DNA of 64,000 nucleotides from Roseiarcus sp963823165 (GTDB taxonomy: Bacteria > Pseudomonadota > Alphaproteobacteria > Rhizobiales > Beijerinckiaceae). Shown here one piece after another: positions 23,565 through 31,779 of this stretch (positions within the stretch are counted from its first letter, which is position 1; the number at the start of each line of letters is the position of its first letter). The notes under the pieces are model-generated. The model did not search any database. It saw only the letters and a program-made list of their open reading frames with translations, and had not been told where the DNA came from. The stretch is taken from contig CAWGKV010000040.1 in assembly GCA_963823165.1 (NCBI GenBank), positions 248,001 to 312,000 on the forward strand. Direction: 5' to 3'. The translations under genes were made by a program, and so were the position numbers.

Positions 23565-25417
23565 GATGGTCTCCCGATGGGCGCAGGGCTTCCTCGACCG
23601 GCGGAGACGCGGGCAAGCTCGCTTTGCAGGACGTCGATCCGCTCGCGCAGCATCATGCTTTCGACCTCCCCATAGGAGACTTCCGCGTCGCGAGCCAGGC
23701 GGCCCAAAAGCTCCTGCTCGGCCTCGTCGAGATCGGTCCCCTCCTCGTGTCCGCCGTACAGCAGCAGCGCGTAGCATCGCCGCGGGTTTCCGACAGGCAC
23801 GCCAAGCACCGGCCGCGCCAGATCAGCGGGAAGCCGGGCGTCCGGCGGATCGGCGCCGCGCCCGAGAAGCCGAAACGGCCCGTCGTCGAGCCGTCCGGTG
23901 AGCGGCGGCTCCGCCGGGGCAAGCCGGTCGGCGTCCGCGGCTCCCCATCCCACGCTCGCGCGGCGGCGGAGGCCTCCGTCCTCCTCGCGGAACAGCGCCG
24001 CCGAAGCCAGGCGTAGCGACCGCGAAGGTTCATCCACCAGCAGGCGATCGACTTCTTCGAGGCTGTCGGCCCACTGGATCCTTCGGCCGATCTCGGCGAG
24101 ATGATGCTCCGCACGACGGAAATTCCGGTCGAACAGCCGGTCCGCGAGCTCCGTCAGCCATTCGTGCGCGCGGGAGATCAGGAAGATCAGCGCAGAGGCG
24201 GCCAACACCCAGGCCCATTCCGGCAGGTTCGTCCATTCGTTGATCGTGTTCAGCTCTTCATGAACGAAGAACGCTGGCACGCTGAGCAGGAGACCGAGCG
24301 CGGTCGCCCGCCGCAGCGGAACCCATACGCTGACGACGGTCGGCCGGCGCACCGCCTCCACCGCGAAAAGGCACAAGATCCCGTTGACGAGGTAGAAGAG
24401 TCCGGTCACGTCTTCCGTCACCGGGCCCTCGCCGAACAGAGTCGCGGGCAGTGAAGTCTCCATCGAGACCTCGGCGATGAGATAAGCCGGCAGCCCGATG
24501 AGGCAGCCCCAGATCACCCAGCGGATCCGCTGGTAATCCCGTGGCGCCAGATCCCTGCGGCGACCGAGCAGAATTCCGACCGCCGCGATACTGACCGCGA
24601 AGCCGGTCAGGATCGACGCCTGCATGGCGAACTCGGTCCGGTAGCCGAAGGCGCTTCCGAGGCTGATAAGCGCGACCGCGAGGAACAAGACCGCGAGCGC
24701 GGGGAGGGCCCGCTCGATCATGCGCCACCGACCTTCGCACCGGTCGACGGGCGCCCGCAACGCGAAGAGCAACAGTCCGGTGTAGCCGGCCGCCTGCAGG
24801 ACGCAGGACGCGACGTCCTGCGCGAGCAGCGCCCGCGGCCATTGCTGGAGCCAAGCGTAGAACTGGAACCACTGGCCGGGATTGAAATAAATCGTATAGG
24901 CGAAGAAGCCCCAGGTCATCGGCCCGGGCCTGATCCATACGAGATAGGCGGCGCCGAGTACGACGAGAACGCCGGCGGCCTGCTGGATGAGCAGAACAGC
25001 GTCGAGCGCCAACGAGCGCGGCCGGGGAGTGGCGGCGAGACTGACTTTGCGAGCCGGGCGGCCGTCACTCGGGGCAATGATGAGGCTCGCTCCGCGGCCG
25101 GGCACGACGTAGGTGACGCCGCCCCACAAGGTGAGGGTGCTCGCGCAGATATCGGTGTCGACGGGGACGCAGCGCATGGCGGCCAGGTCGATACGGTCTC
25201 CGACGCGCAGTCCCGCCCGCCAGGCCGGCGAGTCCTCTTCGGTCGCGAACGGGCCCTTGACGTCGTAGATCAACCCGTCGGCGTTGGTCGCGAAGCCGAA
25301 GGATCCGAGAGGCCGCGCGAGCCGGGCGAAATCGGGTGCGATGATCGCCAGGGCGTAGAGGGTCAAGAGCGCCAGCAGGGCGCGCCCGAGGAGTTTGGAG
25401 CCGTTCCGTTCGCTCAT
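23561..25417 (-). CDS. PDZ/multi-TM/GAF membrane protein
   Basis: A 618-aa integral membrane protein. In order: an N-terminal helix (about residues 10-30), a PDZ-like periplasmic segment (SPAWRAGLRVGDRIDL near 65-80), about eight further membrane helices (roughly 135-420), then a cytoplasmic part starting LFDRNFRRAEHHLAEIG with a degenerate GAF-like domain and a final coiled helix (EVESMMLRERIDVLQSELARV). It resembles sensory proteins that couple a PDZ and 7TM unit to signalling domains, but no kinase, cyclase or phosphatase output is present. Start codon support is weak. It overlaps the dehalogenase gene by 4 nt. Confidence 0.75.
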   Translation of the reverse strand: MSERNGSKLLGRALLALLTLYALAIIAPDFARLARPLGSFGFATNADGLIYDVKGPFATEEDSPAWRAGLRVGDRIDLAAMRCVPVDTDICASTLTLWGGVTYVVPGRGASLIIAPSDGRPARKVSLAATPRPRSLALDAVLLIQQAAGVLVVLGAAYLVWIRPGPMTWGFFAYTIYFNPGQWFQFYAWLQQWPRALLAQDVASCVLQAAGYTGLLLFALRAPVDRCEGRWRMIERALPALAVLFLAVALISLGSAFGYRTEFAMQASILTGFAVSIAAVGILLGRRRDLAPRDYQRIRWVIWGCLIGLPAYLIAEVSMETSLPATLFGEGPVTEDVTGLFYLVNGILCLFAVEAVRRPTVVSVWVPLRRATALGLLLSVPAFFVHEELNTINEWTNLPEWAWVLAASALIFLISRAHEWLTELADRLFDRNFRRAEHHLAEIGRRIQWADSLEEVDRLLVDEPSRSLRLASAALFREEDGGLRRRASVGWGAADADRLAPAEPPLTGRLDDGPFRLLGRGADPPDARLPADLARPVLGVPVGNPRRCYALLLYGGHEEGTDLDEAEQELLGRLARDAEVSYGEVESMMLRERIDVLQSELARVSAGRGSPAPIGRPS

Positions 25418-25461
25418 CCCGGCGTCCGCATCCGCCGCCCCCGCCGTCCGTCGACCTGAAG

Positions 25462-25911
25462 CTACCCGCCCCGCAGGTCCTTGTACATGATCCGCGTGGC
25501 GTCGTACCGCTCCTCGAAGGCGTTGCGGGCGTAGAACGGGATGGCTCCGGCGAGCTGATAGCCGAGCGAACGGTAGAGCGCTTCGGCCGCGTCGCCTGCG
25601 GTGTCGAGGGTCAGGAGCCAGCGGCCGTCCTCGGCAGCGCGCCGCTCGATCTCCGCCATGAGCGAACGGGCGACGCCGGCGCGGCGGAAATTCGGATCGA
25701 CCAGAACCTTGGAGATTTCGGCGTGATGGCGCTTGCTCGGCATAGAGTCGAGATCGAGTTGTGCGGTTCCGACGACGTCGCCGCCGAGAGCGGCGACGAG
25801 AACGAGCTTGCCCCCCGCGGCGTGCGCCGGGGCGACCTTGTCGCGCCAGTAGGCGCTGGCCTCGTCCATCTCGAACGGCGGGACGAAGCCGACGCTCGCG
25901 CCCTCCAGCAC
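25462..25911 (-). CDS. GNAT-family N-acetyltransferase, 5' end missing
   Basis: The acetyl-CoA site is visible as VLVDPNFRRAGVARSLMAEIERRA with LYRSLGYQLAG downstream, so this is a GNAT acetyltransferase. The only canonical start (GTG at 25911) cuts off family-like sequence. The same frame upstream reads TPIAVAALGPDAFARNL and RLAEILRACVLEGASVGF and stays open to the stop of the next gene at 26035, but has no ATG, GTG or TTG. The 5' end therefore appears replaced by the AT-rich insert that begins around 26020-26035. It may be a decapitated gene. Confidence 0.78.
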   Translation of the reverse strand: MLEGASVGFVPPFEMDEASAYWRDKVAPAHAAGGKLVLVAALGGDVVGTAQLDLDSMPSKRHHAEISKVLVDPNFRRAGVARSLMAEIERRAAEDGRWLLTLDTAGDAAEALYRSLGYQLAGAIPFYARNAFEERYDATRIMYKDLRGG

Positions 25912-26034
25912 GCAAGCGCGCAGGATCTCGGCGAGGCGGTCGAGGTTTCGTGCAAAGGCGTCGGGGCCGAGGGCGGCGACGGCGATTGGGGTGGCGGGGT
26001 AGTGGTCCAGTTTGAAAATCCGGCCGAGACCTTT

Positions 26035-26478
26035 CTAGTTGTCCTCTTGCGTTTCTTGGTCTCGCCTTGAGTGACCTCGGAAAAAATCCACGGTCCACGC
26101 GAGAGACTCGGATCTTCCCGTGAATACGATGCTAAAGATAGTTGCAACCGCAGCGCAAACCAGGAAGAACACCAACCCAGGCCCGACCCCAGAGTATGCC
26201 GTTATGAACGCAAAACAAATGAGCATTGTGCAACAAACAATTCCAGCAAGCACGGCTCCAGCGACGTATCTAGTCGTGTCGTGCCCGACAGAGTTCTGAG
26301 CGGCATCAACCAGCTTCTCCGCAAGGGCGGGGTTCTGCTCCGCTAGACGCTGCAATGCGGAAATGTTCGAAGAGTGAATGTTCAACGTGTCGGTTTGTAA
26401 AGATACGTGAATCGACTGGTGTGAAAGACCGTCACCAGTATCCTGTCCCGGAGGGACCCGCCCGTTCTCATTTTTCAT
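26035..26478 (-). CDS. unknown membrane protein with two TM helices (147 aa)
   Basis: Not recognised. A polar N-terminal half (SIHVSLQTDTLNIHSSNI, then LQRLAEQNPALAEKLVDAAQ) is followed by two membrane helices (about residues 72-92 and 98-116, FAFITAYSGVGPGLVFFLV) and a charged cytoplasmic tail (RRDQETQEDN). The start overlaps the end of the upstream 126-aa gene by 11 nt. Composition is AT-richer than both flanks. With its partner it looks like a horizontally acquired two-gene cassette. Confidence 0.68.
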   Translation of the reverse strand: MKNENGRVPPGQDTGDGLSHQSIHVSLQTDTLNIHSSNISALQRLAEQNPALAEKLVDAAQNSVGHDTTRYVAGAVLAGIVCCTMLICFAFITAYSGVGPGLVFFLVCAAVATIFSIVFTGRSESLAWTVDFFRGHSRRDQETQEDN

Positions 26479-26848
26479 CGATTATTTTGTGTGCAAGAAG
26501 CGCTTTGGCGATTGCATCGTTAACAGAAAGCGTTTTCCCGAGCGCCTGATCGAATGCACTATCTCGTTCGCCTTTCTGGCGGTGGATAACCGATGTTACC
26601 GCTCGCACGAATGCCCTCAGCGTTACCACGTCGATAGCACCTTGCAGCGCCGAGTCGGGAGCGCGCACGACAACTTCCTCGCTAGAGGCGTCAAGCGATC
26701 TAGTCTCCGAATCCTCATGGCGGGCTCGATCAGGGACTGAGAGCATTTCGGCCTTCTTATCAGCGTGAACTGATGGATAAAGACTCCCTCTGGAGCGCTT
26801 TGTTCCGAGGTATCCAAGCCAGCTTGCTACAAGTGACACAATCGCCAC
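26468..26848 (-). CDS. unknown protein with N-terminal membrane helix (126 aa)
   Basis: A 126-aa product starting MAIVSLVASWLGYLG, a short hydrophobic anchor or signal-like segment. A charged middle part (HADKKAEMLSVPDRARHEDS) and a helical C-terminus (LGKTLSVNDAIAKALLAHKI) follow. The start ATG is preceded by GGAGGTGGCG. It overlaps the 147-aa gene downstream, which supports joint translation. No family recognised; AT-rich like its partner. Confidence 0.6.
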   Translation of the reverse strand: MAIVSLVASWLGYLGTKRSRGSLYPSVHADKKAEMLSVPDRARHEDSETRSLDASSEEVVVRAPDSALQGAIDVVTLRAFVRAVTSVIHRQKGERDSAFDQALGKTLSVNDAIAKALLAHKIIDEK

Positions 26849-27155
26849 CTCCCGTAGATTGAGAGTGGCCGGAAAATTGTCAAGGAAAAGTTAGGTGACT
26901 CTTAAAAGCTTGAAATATCTAACAAATTATTGCGGCATACCAGAGTTGTCCGGTTAACGATTGCTTAAACTGTGCATTGTGACACTGCTTCGCTGCCAAT
27001 AGCCCTTCCACTGGCGGCTCGCCGGATGCGCCAGCGCAGCGGTGGCCATACATGACTTGACGAATATCCACAAGGAGACGCTTGGGGGCTAGGGGTCAAA
27101 TGCCTGCTTCGGTGCGGTCGCCTCGGAAACGACTCCGAAAGTCCCCGCTTCTGCA
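26849..27155. other. AT-rich to GC-rich transition, no gene
   Basis: About 307 bp. The left 130 bp are AT-rich (AAAAGCTTGAAATATCTAAC) and likely hold the promoter of the leftward two-gene cassette. From about 26990 the composition returns to the chromosomal norm, so the right edge of the insert probably lies near 26950-27000. No inverted or direct repeats flanking the insert could be confirmed by eye. Confidence 0.45.
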
Positions 27156-27662
27156 TCAGACAGGCGATGCGCGATGAACCCGGGCCATCGCGATTGCGTC
27201 TCGAAACCTCCCATCGACAAAGACAGCATCCTTCAGCACGCCTTCCCTGACAAAACCGACCTTGTCGTAAAGGGCGATCGCCCGAGCGTTGTCGGCGTGC
27301 ACGCTGAACTCGACGCGAACAAAGCCTAACTGGTCCGCCCTTTTCAGGGTCGTTTCAAGCAGCCGCAACCCCAGGCCATAGCCTCGATAGGCAGGGACGA
27401 GGCCCATGCCGAGGCTCCCTCGATGAGCGTGCGCCGGAAAGCAGTGCCGACGAACGTCACACCAGCCGACGACTTCATCATTGGCCAGCGCCGCGAATTG
27501 CGGATCGCCGCGCTTCATGCCGCTCAGCACGAAATCGCGGGTCTCGGCCAAAGGGGGAGCTTCAAGAAGAGTGAGATATTTGCGCTCGCGGGCAACCGCG
27601 TCGAGCGCGCGGTGAAAGCTCTCAATGTCCTCCGGCCGGATTGGCTCAATCTTTGCGTTCAT
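27156..27662 (-). CDS. GNAT-family N-acetyltransferase
   Basis: A 168-aa GNAT enzyme with the acetyl-CoA pyrophosphate loop in LVPAYRGYGLGLRLLETTL and the late IALYDKVGFVREG motif of RimI/RimJ-like and antibiotic-type acetyltransferases. Acceptor unknown. The ATG at 27662 gives an N-terminus (MNAKIEPIRPEDIESF) that matches the family. It is transcribed away from the alpha/beta hydrolase gene; the intergenic space holds a hairpin and terminator on the other strand. Confidence 0.9.
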   Translation of the reverse strand: MNAKIEPIRPEDIESFHRALDAVARERKYLTLLEAPPLAETRDFVLSGMKRGDPQFAALANDEVVGWCDVRRHCFPAHAHRGSLGMGLVPAYRGYGLGLRLLETTLKRADQLGFVRVEFSVHADNARAIALYDKVGFVREGVLKDAVFVDGRFRDAIAMARVHRASPV

Positions 27663-27753
27663 GCTGCGGGCGCTCGGGGGTGTTTCTGGTGGGAGTTACG
27701 GCGGCGCCCAAAATGCCTCTTGGGGCAGCCGGCCGCAAACTGTGAGCGGAGCC

Positions 27754-27817
27754 GGAACCTTCGCCGACCGGCGGAGTTCCAAACTCGGTCCGGCGCGCCT
27801 TTCGGGGCGCGCTTTTT
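27754..27817 (+). ncRNA. candidate sRNA or leader with intrinsic terminator
   Basis: Two hairpins lie in tandem on the plus strand. The first (27754-27780) is GGAAC, a bulged C, TTCGCCG, loop AC, CGGCGGA, GTTCC. The second (27793-27812) is GCGCGCC-TTTCGG-GGCGCGC followed by TTTTT, a textbook Rho-independent terminator. There is no protein-coding gene upstream on this strand, so it either ends a small RNA transcribed from around 27680-27730 or attenuates the hydrolase gene that starts 52 nt later. Confidence 0.5.
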
Positions 27818-27868
27818 CATGTCAGGCGACGCGAGCTTGCGGGCGGCCGTCGCTCGCAGGAGAGGTTA

Positions 27869-28918
27869 GTGACGGAACTCCGACCCGAAGATGACTTGAT
27901 TTGCGACGCGCGAGCGATTCGAGCCGGGCGCGACGACGCGGCGCAGGACGACGTTCGGCAATTGTGGAAACCCGTGGCCGTGCTCGCCTCACTGGCCGCC
28001 GCCGACGCGCTTTATGAAAGCAACCGGGCGCGGAAAGCGGAGCGTGAAAACCCGCCAGTCGGCCATTTCATCGAGGTCGACGGGGTGCGGCTGCATTACC
28101 TGGACCGAGGCGGGGACAGCTGGGGCCGCGCCGCCGCCGTGCTGCTGCACGGCAACGGCGCCATGGCGGAGGATTTCGTGATCAGCGGCGTCGTCGACCA
28201 CGCGGCCCGCCGGCGCAGGGTCGTCAGCTTCGACCGCCCGGGATTCGGCCACAGCGAAAGGACGCGCGACAGGCTCTGGACCCCGCAGGCGCAGGCTGAT
28301 CTTTTACGCCGGGCGCTCGCCCGGCTGGGCGTCGAACGGCCGGTCGTGGTCGGCCATAGCTGGGGAACGCTGGTCGCCCTGGCGCTGGCTCTGGAACAGC
28401 CCCAATTGGTCGCGGGCCTGGTGCTTATTTCCGGCTATTATTACCCGTCGGCGCGCGTCGACGCGGCGCTCTTCGCGGCGCCGGCGATCCCGGTGGTCGG
28501 CGACATCCTCCGCTACACCGTTTCGCCCGCCATCGCGCGGATGATGACTCCCGCCATCGTCCGAGAGGCGTTCTCGCCGCGTCCGACGCCGGAGCGGTTC
28601 AAGGCGGAGTTCCCCTTCGCGTTGACGGTGCGTCCCTCGCAAATACGCGCCGCCGCCGAAGACTCCGGCTTCATGGCGCCCGCGGCGGCGGAGCTCCAGC
28701 CCCGCTACCCCAGCCTGCAGACGCCGGTGGTCATCCTGGCCGGGACCGATGACGCCATCGTCGACATGCGAGACCACGCGGCGCGTCTGCGCCGCGACAT
28801 TCCGCGCAGCCAGTTGTGGGTCGAGCCGGGCGTCGGGCACATGCTGCATTACGCCGTCCCGGACCTGGTGGCGGAGGCGATCGACAGCGTCGCCGCCCGG
28901 TACGAGCGCGTTGTCTGA
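27869..28918 (+). CDS. alpha/beta hydrolase
   Basis: A 349-aa alpha/beta-fold hydrolase. The oxyanion region is LLHGNG, the nucleophile elbow is GHSWGT (serine), the acid is the Asp of AGTDDAIVD, and the late histidine is in PGVGHMLHY. The N-terminal 40 residues form a tail with a hydrophobic segment (VAVLASLAAADALY), suggesting membrane attachment, as in homologues that keep an RxxRAERxNPP linker. Substrate unknown. The GTG at 27869 follows AGGAGAGG; an internal GTG about 30 codons later is possible. Confidence 0.88.
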   Translation: MTELRPEDDLICDARAIRAGRDDAAQDDVRQLWKPVAVLASLAAADALYESNRARKAERENPPVGHFIEVDGVRLHYLDRGGDSWGRAAAVLLHGNGAMAEDFVISGVVDHAARRRRVVSFDRPGFGHSERTRDRLWTPQAQADLLRRALARLGVERPVVVGHSWGTLVALALALEQPQLVAGLVLISGYYYPSARVDAALFAAPAIPVVGDILRYTVSPAIARMMTPAIVREAFSPRPTPERFKAEFPFALTVRPSQIRAAAEDSGFMAPAAAELQPRYPSLQTPVVILAGTDDAIVDMRDHAARLRRDIPRSQLWVEPGVGHMLHYAVPDLVAEAIDSVAARYERVV

Positions 28919-28957
28919 GCTCGCAATCTCGCCGCGCGCCGCAGGTCGTCAGCAGGC

Positions 28958-30913
28958 TCACCTCAACCTGACCGGGATGATTTCGACCGTCAGCCGCACC
29001 TCGTCGCCGAGGCCGTAGTACGAATAGGCGGGACGCGACGCCTGGCGCAGGAAGAGGAACAGTTTCAGCCGCATGCGCTTGAAAAGGTTGCTCCTGCGGG
29101 CCGGCAGCAGGTTCTCCTGCATGACGTGGACGATCCATTGATGGGGGTCGCTCGGCAGGTCGATCTCATGATGCCGGGCGAGGTCTTCCAGCGCCCGCTC
29201 GACGTTCGGCTCCTCGAGGAAGCCGAAGGAGAGCTCGACGCCGATGATGTTGCCCTTCTCGGCGTTGCGGTCGAACACCGTCACCTGATAGCGGCTGCCG
29301 TGGATGTAGGGCGTCTTCTTGTGGGAGACCTCGACAAAGACGAGGTTGCGCGGCAGGACGCCGGTGCGCTCGGCGATGAGCCGGATCAGCGACGGCGCGC
29401 GGTCGCCAAGCGATCTTAAGGGCCGCGGCGACATGATGAGCGCATTGCGCTCGAGGTAGTGCCGGCTCGATCGGTGCAGCTCGACGACTTCGGCCATGGT
29501 CAGCGTCGCCTTGGCGTCGTGGGCGGCGGTGGTCGCCTTCCGGCCCCAGCGCCAAGTCGCCATGGCGGCGAAGGCGATCGCGCCGACGGCGATCGGCACG
29601 TAGCCGCCCTCGAACAGCTTCAGCGAGCTCGCCAACAGGAAGGCGCCGTTCAGCGCCGTCAGCGGCCCCCAGACGAGCGCCGTCGTCGCCGGCGCCCAGC
29701 CCCACTGGCGCAGCGCGACCGGGATCATGGCGACCGACGTGATCACCATCACCCCCGACACCGCGAGGCCGTAGGCCGCCGCCAACGACGCGCTCGAGCC
29801 GAAGAACCATACCAGCGCCGCGCAGCCGACGAGCAGCATCCAGTTGATGACCGGAATATAGATCTGCCCCTCGTGGAAGTGGTGGGTGTGGCGGATTTCG
29901 AGCCGCGGGAAGAGGCCGAGCCGGATCGCCTGCGAGACGAGGGAGAAGGCGCCGGAAATGAGCGCCTGCGAGGCGATGACGGTCGCCGCCGTCGCAAGCG
30001 CGACCATCGGCATGACGAGCCATTGCGGCGCGAGGGCGAAGAACAGCTTGGCGTCGGCGACCGGCGCGCCGCTGATCAGATAGGCGCCCTGGCCGAGATA
30101 GTTGAGGAGGAGCGCCGGATAGACGATTGCGTACCAGGAGAGGCGGATCGGCAGGGCGCCGAAATGGCCGACGTCGGCGTACATCGCTTCTCCGCCGGCG
30201 ACGACCAGCATCACGGCGCCGAGGATGAAGAGCGCCTCGACGAAACGCGCATGCGCCAGAAACGCGACGCCATAGGCCGGATTGAAGGCGGCGAGGATCT
30301 GCGGATGGGCCAGGATCGCGGCGCCGCCGAGCGCGGCGATGGCGAGGAACCAGACGAGCACGACCGGCCCGAACACCGAACCGACGCCGGAGGCGCCCTT
30401 GAACTGGACGGCGAACAGCGCGACGAGCAGCCCGAGCGTGACCGGAACGACCGCGCCGGAAAATGCCGGCGCGGCGACCGCGAGGCCCTCGACGGCGGAG
30501 AGCACGCTGATCGCCGGCGTGATCATGCCGTCGCCGATGAGCAGGCCCGCGCCGGCCATCAGGGCCCAGAGCAGCATGCGGGCGCGGCGGTCCGCGCGGT
30601 CGTGCAGCAGGCCGTAGAGGGCGAACACGCCGCCCTCGCCGTCGTTCTGCGCCTTGAGCACGAACATCGGATACTGGACCGCGACAACGGCGGTCAGCGA
30701 CCAGATCGCGAGCGAGACCGCCCCTAGCGCGTCGCCCGGCGCAGCGCGGACGATCTGGTCCATGGCGTAGAGCGGGGAGGTGCCGACCGAGCCGAACACG
30801 ACGCCGAGCGCGCCAAGGGCCAGCGGGACCACGCCGCCGCGCGGCAGGTGATCATGCGCCAGCCTGGCGGCCCCGGCGCGATGCGGACGATCGACGAGGA
30901 GCGACATCGGCAT
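28958..30913 (-). CDS. kup: KUP-type potassium uptake protein
   Basis: A 651-aa inner-membrane K+/H+ symporter. The N-terminal signature GSVGTSPLYA, about twelve membrane helices up to residue 455, and a C-terminal cytoplasmic domain of about 190 residues ending VRLTVEIIPVRLR are characteristic of Kup/Trk-D. Length is normal for the alphaproteobacterial forms. The start is one of two nearby ATGs (30913 or 30907); neither has a strong ribosome site. It points away from the small membrane-protein gene at 31053. Confidence 0.95.
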   Translation of the reverse strand: MPMSLLVDRPHRAGAARLAHDHLPRGGVVPLALGALGVVFGSVGTSPLYAMDQIVRAAPGDALGAVSLAIWSLTAVVAVQYPMFVLKAQNDGEGGVFALYGLLHDRADRRARMLLWALMAGAGLLIGDGMITPAISVLSAVEGLAVAAPAFSGAVVPVTLGLLVALFAVQFKGASGVGSVFGPVVLVWFLAIAALGGAAILAHPQILAAFNPAYGVAFLAHARFVEALFILGAVMLVVAGGEAMYADVGHFGALPIRLSWYAIVYPALLLNYLGQGAYLISGAPVADAKLFFALAPQWLVMPMVALATAATVIASQALISGAFSLVSQAIRLGLFPRLEIRHTHHFHEGQIYIPVINWMLLVGCAALVWFFGSSASLAAAYGLAVSGVMVITSVAMIPVALRQWGWAPATTALVWGPLTALNGAFLLASSLKLFEGGYVPIAVGAIAFAAMATWRWGRKATTAAHDAKATLTMAEVVELHRSSRHYLERNALIMSPRPLRSLGDRAPSLIRLIAERTGVLPRNLVFVEVSHKKTPYIHGSRYQVTVFDRNAEKGNIIGVELSFGFLEEPNVERALEDLARHHEIDLPSDPHQWIVHVMQENLLPARRSNLFKRMRLKLFLFLRQASRPAYSYYGLGDEVRLTVEIIPVRLR

Positions 30914-31052
30914 TGAAGCGTGTATTTTAGCTATTTTGCAATGGGATTGCCCGAGGAACAACGCTTTCCGCCTGCGACACTTGCGCCCAGGGGCGGATTG
31001 GTTTACGGGCCGCGTTTCCTACATATCGGATATCTATTGAGGAGACCGGGTT

Positions 31053-31298
31053 TTGGCCCAGGCTGCGGCGATGAAGCCGATCAACTGGAGGAATGCGTTG
31101 ACGCTGCTCAGCGTCGCCATTCTGGTCGGCACCGAGCTCGTCGGCGCGGGGACCGCCGCCGGCTGGGCGATCGGCGGCCTGTTCGGCCTCGGCGAGCCGA
31201 CCACGCATATCCTCGAAGGCCTGCTCGTTATCTCCGCGCTGACCGGGCTCTACTATTTCCTGCGCGCCGCGCTTGCCCACGAGCCGATCCGGGGGTAG
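31053..31298 (+). CDS. small conserved membrane protein (81 aa, 2 TM)
   Basis: Two hydrophobic helices (LTLLSVAILVGTELVGAGTAAGW and LLVISALTGLYYFLRAA) joined by a short loop, with a conserved-looking NWRNALTLL entry. Proteins of this layout occur widely in Hyphomicrobiales without known function. A TTG start at 31053 is favoured by GAGGAG about 9 nt upstream; an ATG six codons in is the alternative. The gene diverges from kup and faces the end of the flagellar cluster. Confidence 0.7.
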   Translation: MAQAAAMKPINWRNALTLLSVAILVGTELVGAGTAAGWAIGGLFGLGEPTTHILEGLLVISALTGLYYFLRAALAHEPIRG

Positions 31299-31332
31299 GG
31301 CGACCTCCGCCAAATTCGGCGCTCTCCGACTC

Positions 31333-31779
31333 CTACCGGCCGATCCGCGCGCTTTCGAGCGCCGCCGCGAGCCGCTCGGCTTTCGCGCCCTCGTTCAGCC
31401 CCTTCTCGTCGAACAGCAGGTGCATGATCTCGACCCCTGCCTGGCGCTGCCCGATCGTCAGGCGGAAGAAGGCGGAGACCATCGCGTATCGGAACTCCAT
31501 GTCGAGGGCGACGACCGGCGTTCCGTCCCATGGCGCCTTGACGCTCGCCGACAGCGCATAGCGCAGCGTGCCGCTCTTGAAGAAGAGTTCTGTCGAGGAA
31601 TTGATCAGATCGGCGATGTTCGCGGCATGGTCGTTGCGGATCATGGCGACGAGTTCGGCGGCGTCGGTCAGCCGCAATTCGCTCGCCACGTCGACGAGCG
31701 CGTTGGCGATGATGCGCTCCCGGTCGAGCGATCGGCTCGGGCCGCGCCACCGGCGGGCTATTGCCTTCGGTAAGCCCAT
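31333..31779 (-). CDS. unknown protein encoded with flagellar genes (148 aa)
   Basis: A soluble 148-aa protein beginning MGLPKAIARRW, with a mixed helix/strand pattern (LRLTDAAELVAMIRNDHA, FRYAMVSAFFRLTIGQRQ, IMHLLFDEKGLNEGAKAERLAAAL). No family recognised. It overlaps the 3' end of flhB by 22 nt and closes the leftward motA-fliM-fliN-fliG-flhB operon, so a role in flagellar assembly or its control is a reasonable inference from position only. Confidence 0.75.
   Translation of the reverse strand: MGLPKAIARRWRGPSRSLDRERIIANALVDVASELRLTDAAELVAMIRNDHAANIADLINSSTELFFKSGTLRYALSASVKAPWDGTPVVALDMEFRYAMVSAFFRLTIGQRQAGVEIMHLLFDEKGLNEGAKAERLAAALESARIGR

Noticed and set aside
26960..27160. tRNA or attachment site at the right edge of the AT-rich insert
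   Set aside because: The phrase GGGGTCAAATGCC looks tRNA-like, but no stems pair and no duplicate exists at the left edge.
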